Of a stretch of 6,379 bases of DNA, positions 6,298-6,379 are shown piece after piece. Source of the DNA: Bifidobacterium breve (GTDB taxonomy: Bacteria > Bacteroidota > Bacteroidia > Chitinophagales > Chitinophagaceae). The position numbers and the translations under genes were made by a program. The notes beneath the pieces were generated by a model, which saw nothing but the letters and a program-made list of their open reading frames with translations, made no database searches and was not told the DNA's origin. The stretch spans positions 1 through 6,379 of the forward strand of contig CALPJR020000053.1 in the NCBI GenBank assembly GCA_943323935.2. Reading direction: 5' to 3'. The stretch's first letter is position 1; every line of letters starts with the position of its first letter.

Positions 6298-6379
6298 TTA
6301 GTGACCCTTTGCTGTTAAGAAACGCTCAGCGTCTAAAGCTGCCATACAACCACTACCTGCAGCGGTTACCGCTTGACGA
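6298..6379 (-). CDS. trxB: Thioredoxin reductase (partial; C-terminal 26 residues only)
   Basis: The end of a flavoprotein that reduces thioredoxin with NADPH. Only the last 26 codons are visible, reading inward from the right edge to TAA at 6298-6300; the first base of the window edge belongs to an incomplete codon. The text RQAVTAAGSGCMAALDAERF is the conserved C-terminal FAD-contacting helix of low-molecular-weight thioredoxin reductases. The CxxC active site and both nucleotide-binding domains lie outside. A related pyridine nucleotide-disulfide reductase cannot be fully excluded, but RQAVTAAGxGCMAA is a close match to TrxB rather than AhpF. folB follows after 13 bp. Confidence 0.88.
   Translation of the reverse strand, partial: RQAVTAAGSGCMAALDAERFLTAKGH

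Noticed and set aside
1..6379. A novel defence, mobile or biosynthetic system
   Set aside because: Every substantial gene belongs to a recognisable housekeeping or transporter family except the DUF3822-like protein. There are no integrase, transposase, toxin, nuclease-effector or repeat-array signals.

Overview
The window carries ordinary chromosomal housekeeping genes from a Gram-negative member of the Bacteroidota, most likely a Chitinophagaceae-like lineage. The evidence is: lipid A kinase LpxK (so an outer membrane is present); a DUF3822-type protein directly upstream of rsmD, a Bacteroidota-style pairing; an RNase R without an N-terminal helix-turn-helix domain; AT-rich DNA; and no Shine-Dalgarno sequence before any start that can be seen. 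The lineage is inferred from protein character and gene order, not from a database match.

Left block (1-4450, minus strand): a compact five-gene run reading right to left, DUF3822-like protein > rsmD > 5-formyltetrahydrofolate cyclo-ligase > lpxK > rnr. The first junction has a 9-bp gap and the next three genes overlap by 10, 14 and 11 bp, so it is probably one transcript with coupled translation. It joins rRNA modification, folate salvage, lipid A synthesis and RNA decay. rnr runs off the left edge, with 487 codons visible.

Middle (4451-5883): a 74-bp AT-rich divergent spacer should hold promoters for the minus-strand run and for the only plus-strand gene, a 12-helix MATE-family efflux transporter. 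A Bacteroidota-like -7 element lies immediately before the MATE start codon, so its mRNA may have almost no leader.

Right block (5904-6379, minus strand): folB (dihydroneopterin aldolase), preceded after 13 bp by the last 26 codons of trxB (thioredoxin reductase), which runs off the right edge. folB converges on the MATE gene across a 20-bp spacer without a convincing terminator.

I found no mobile element, CRISPR array, RNA gene, phage gene or defence system, and no sign of a new multi-gene system. The points most worth a second look are the motif IV change in RsmD (GPPY instead of D/NPPY), the uncharacterised DUF3822-like first gene, and the missing TM10 aspartate in the MATE protein.
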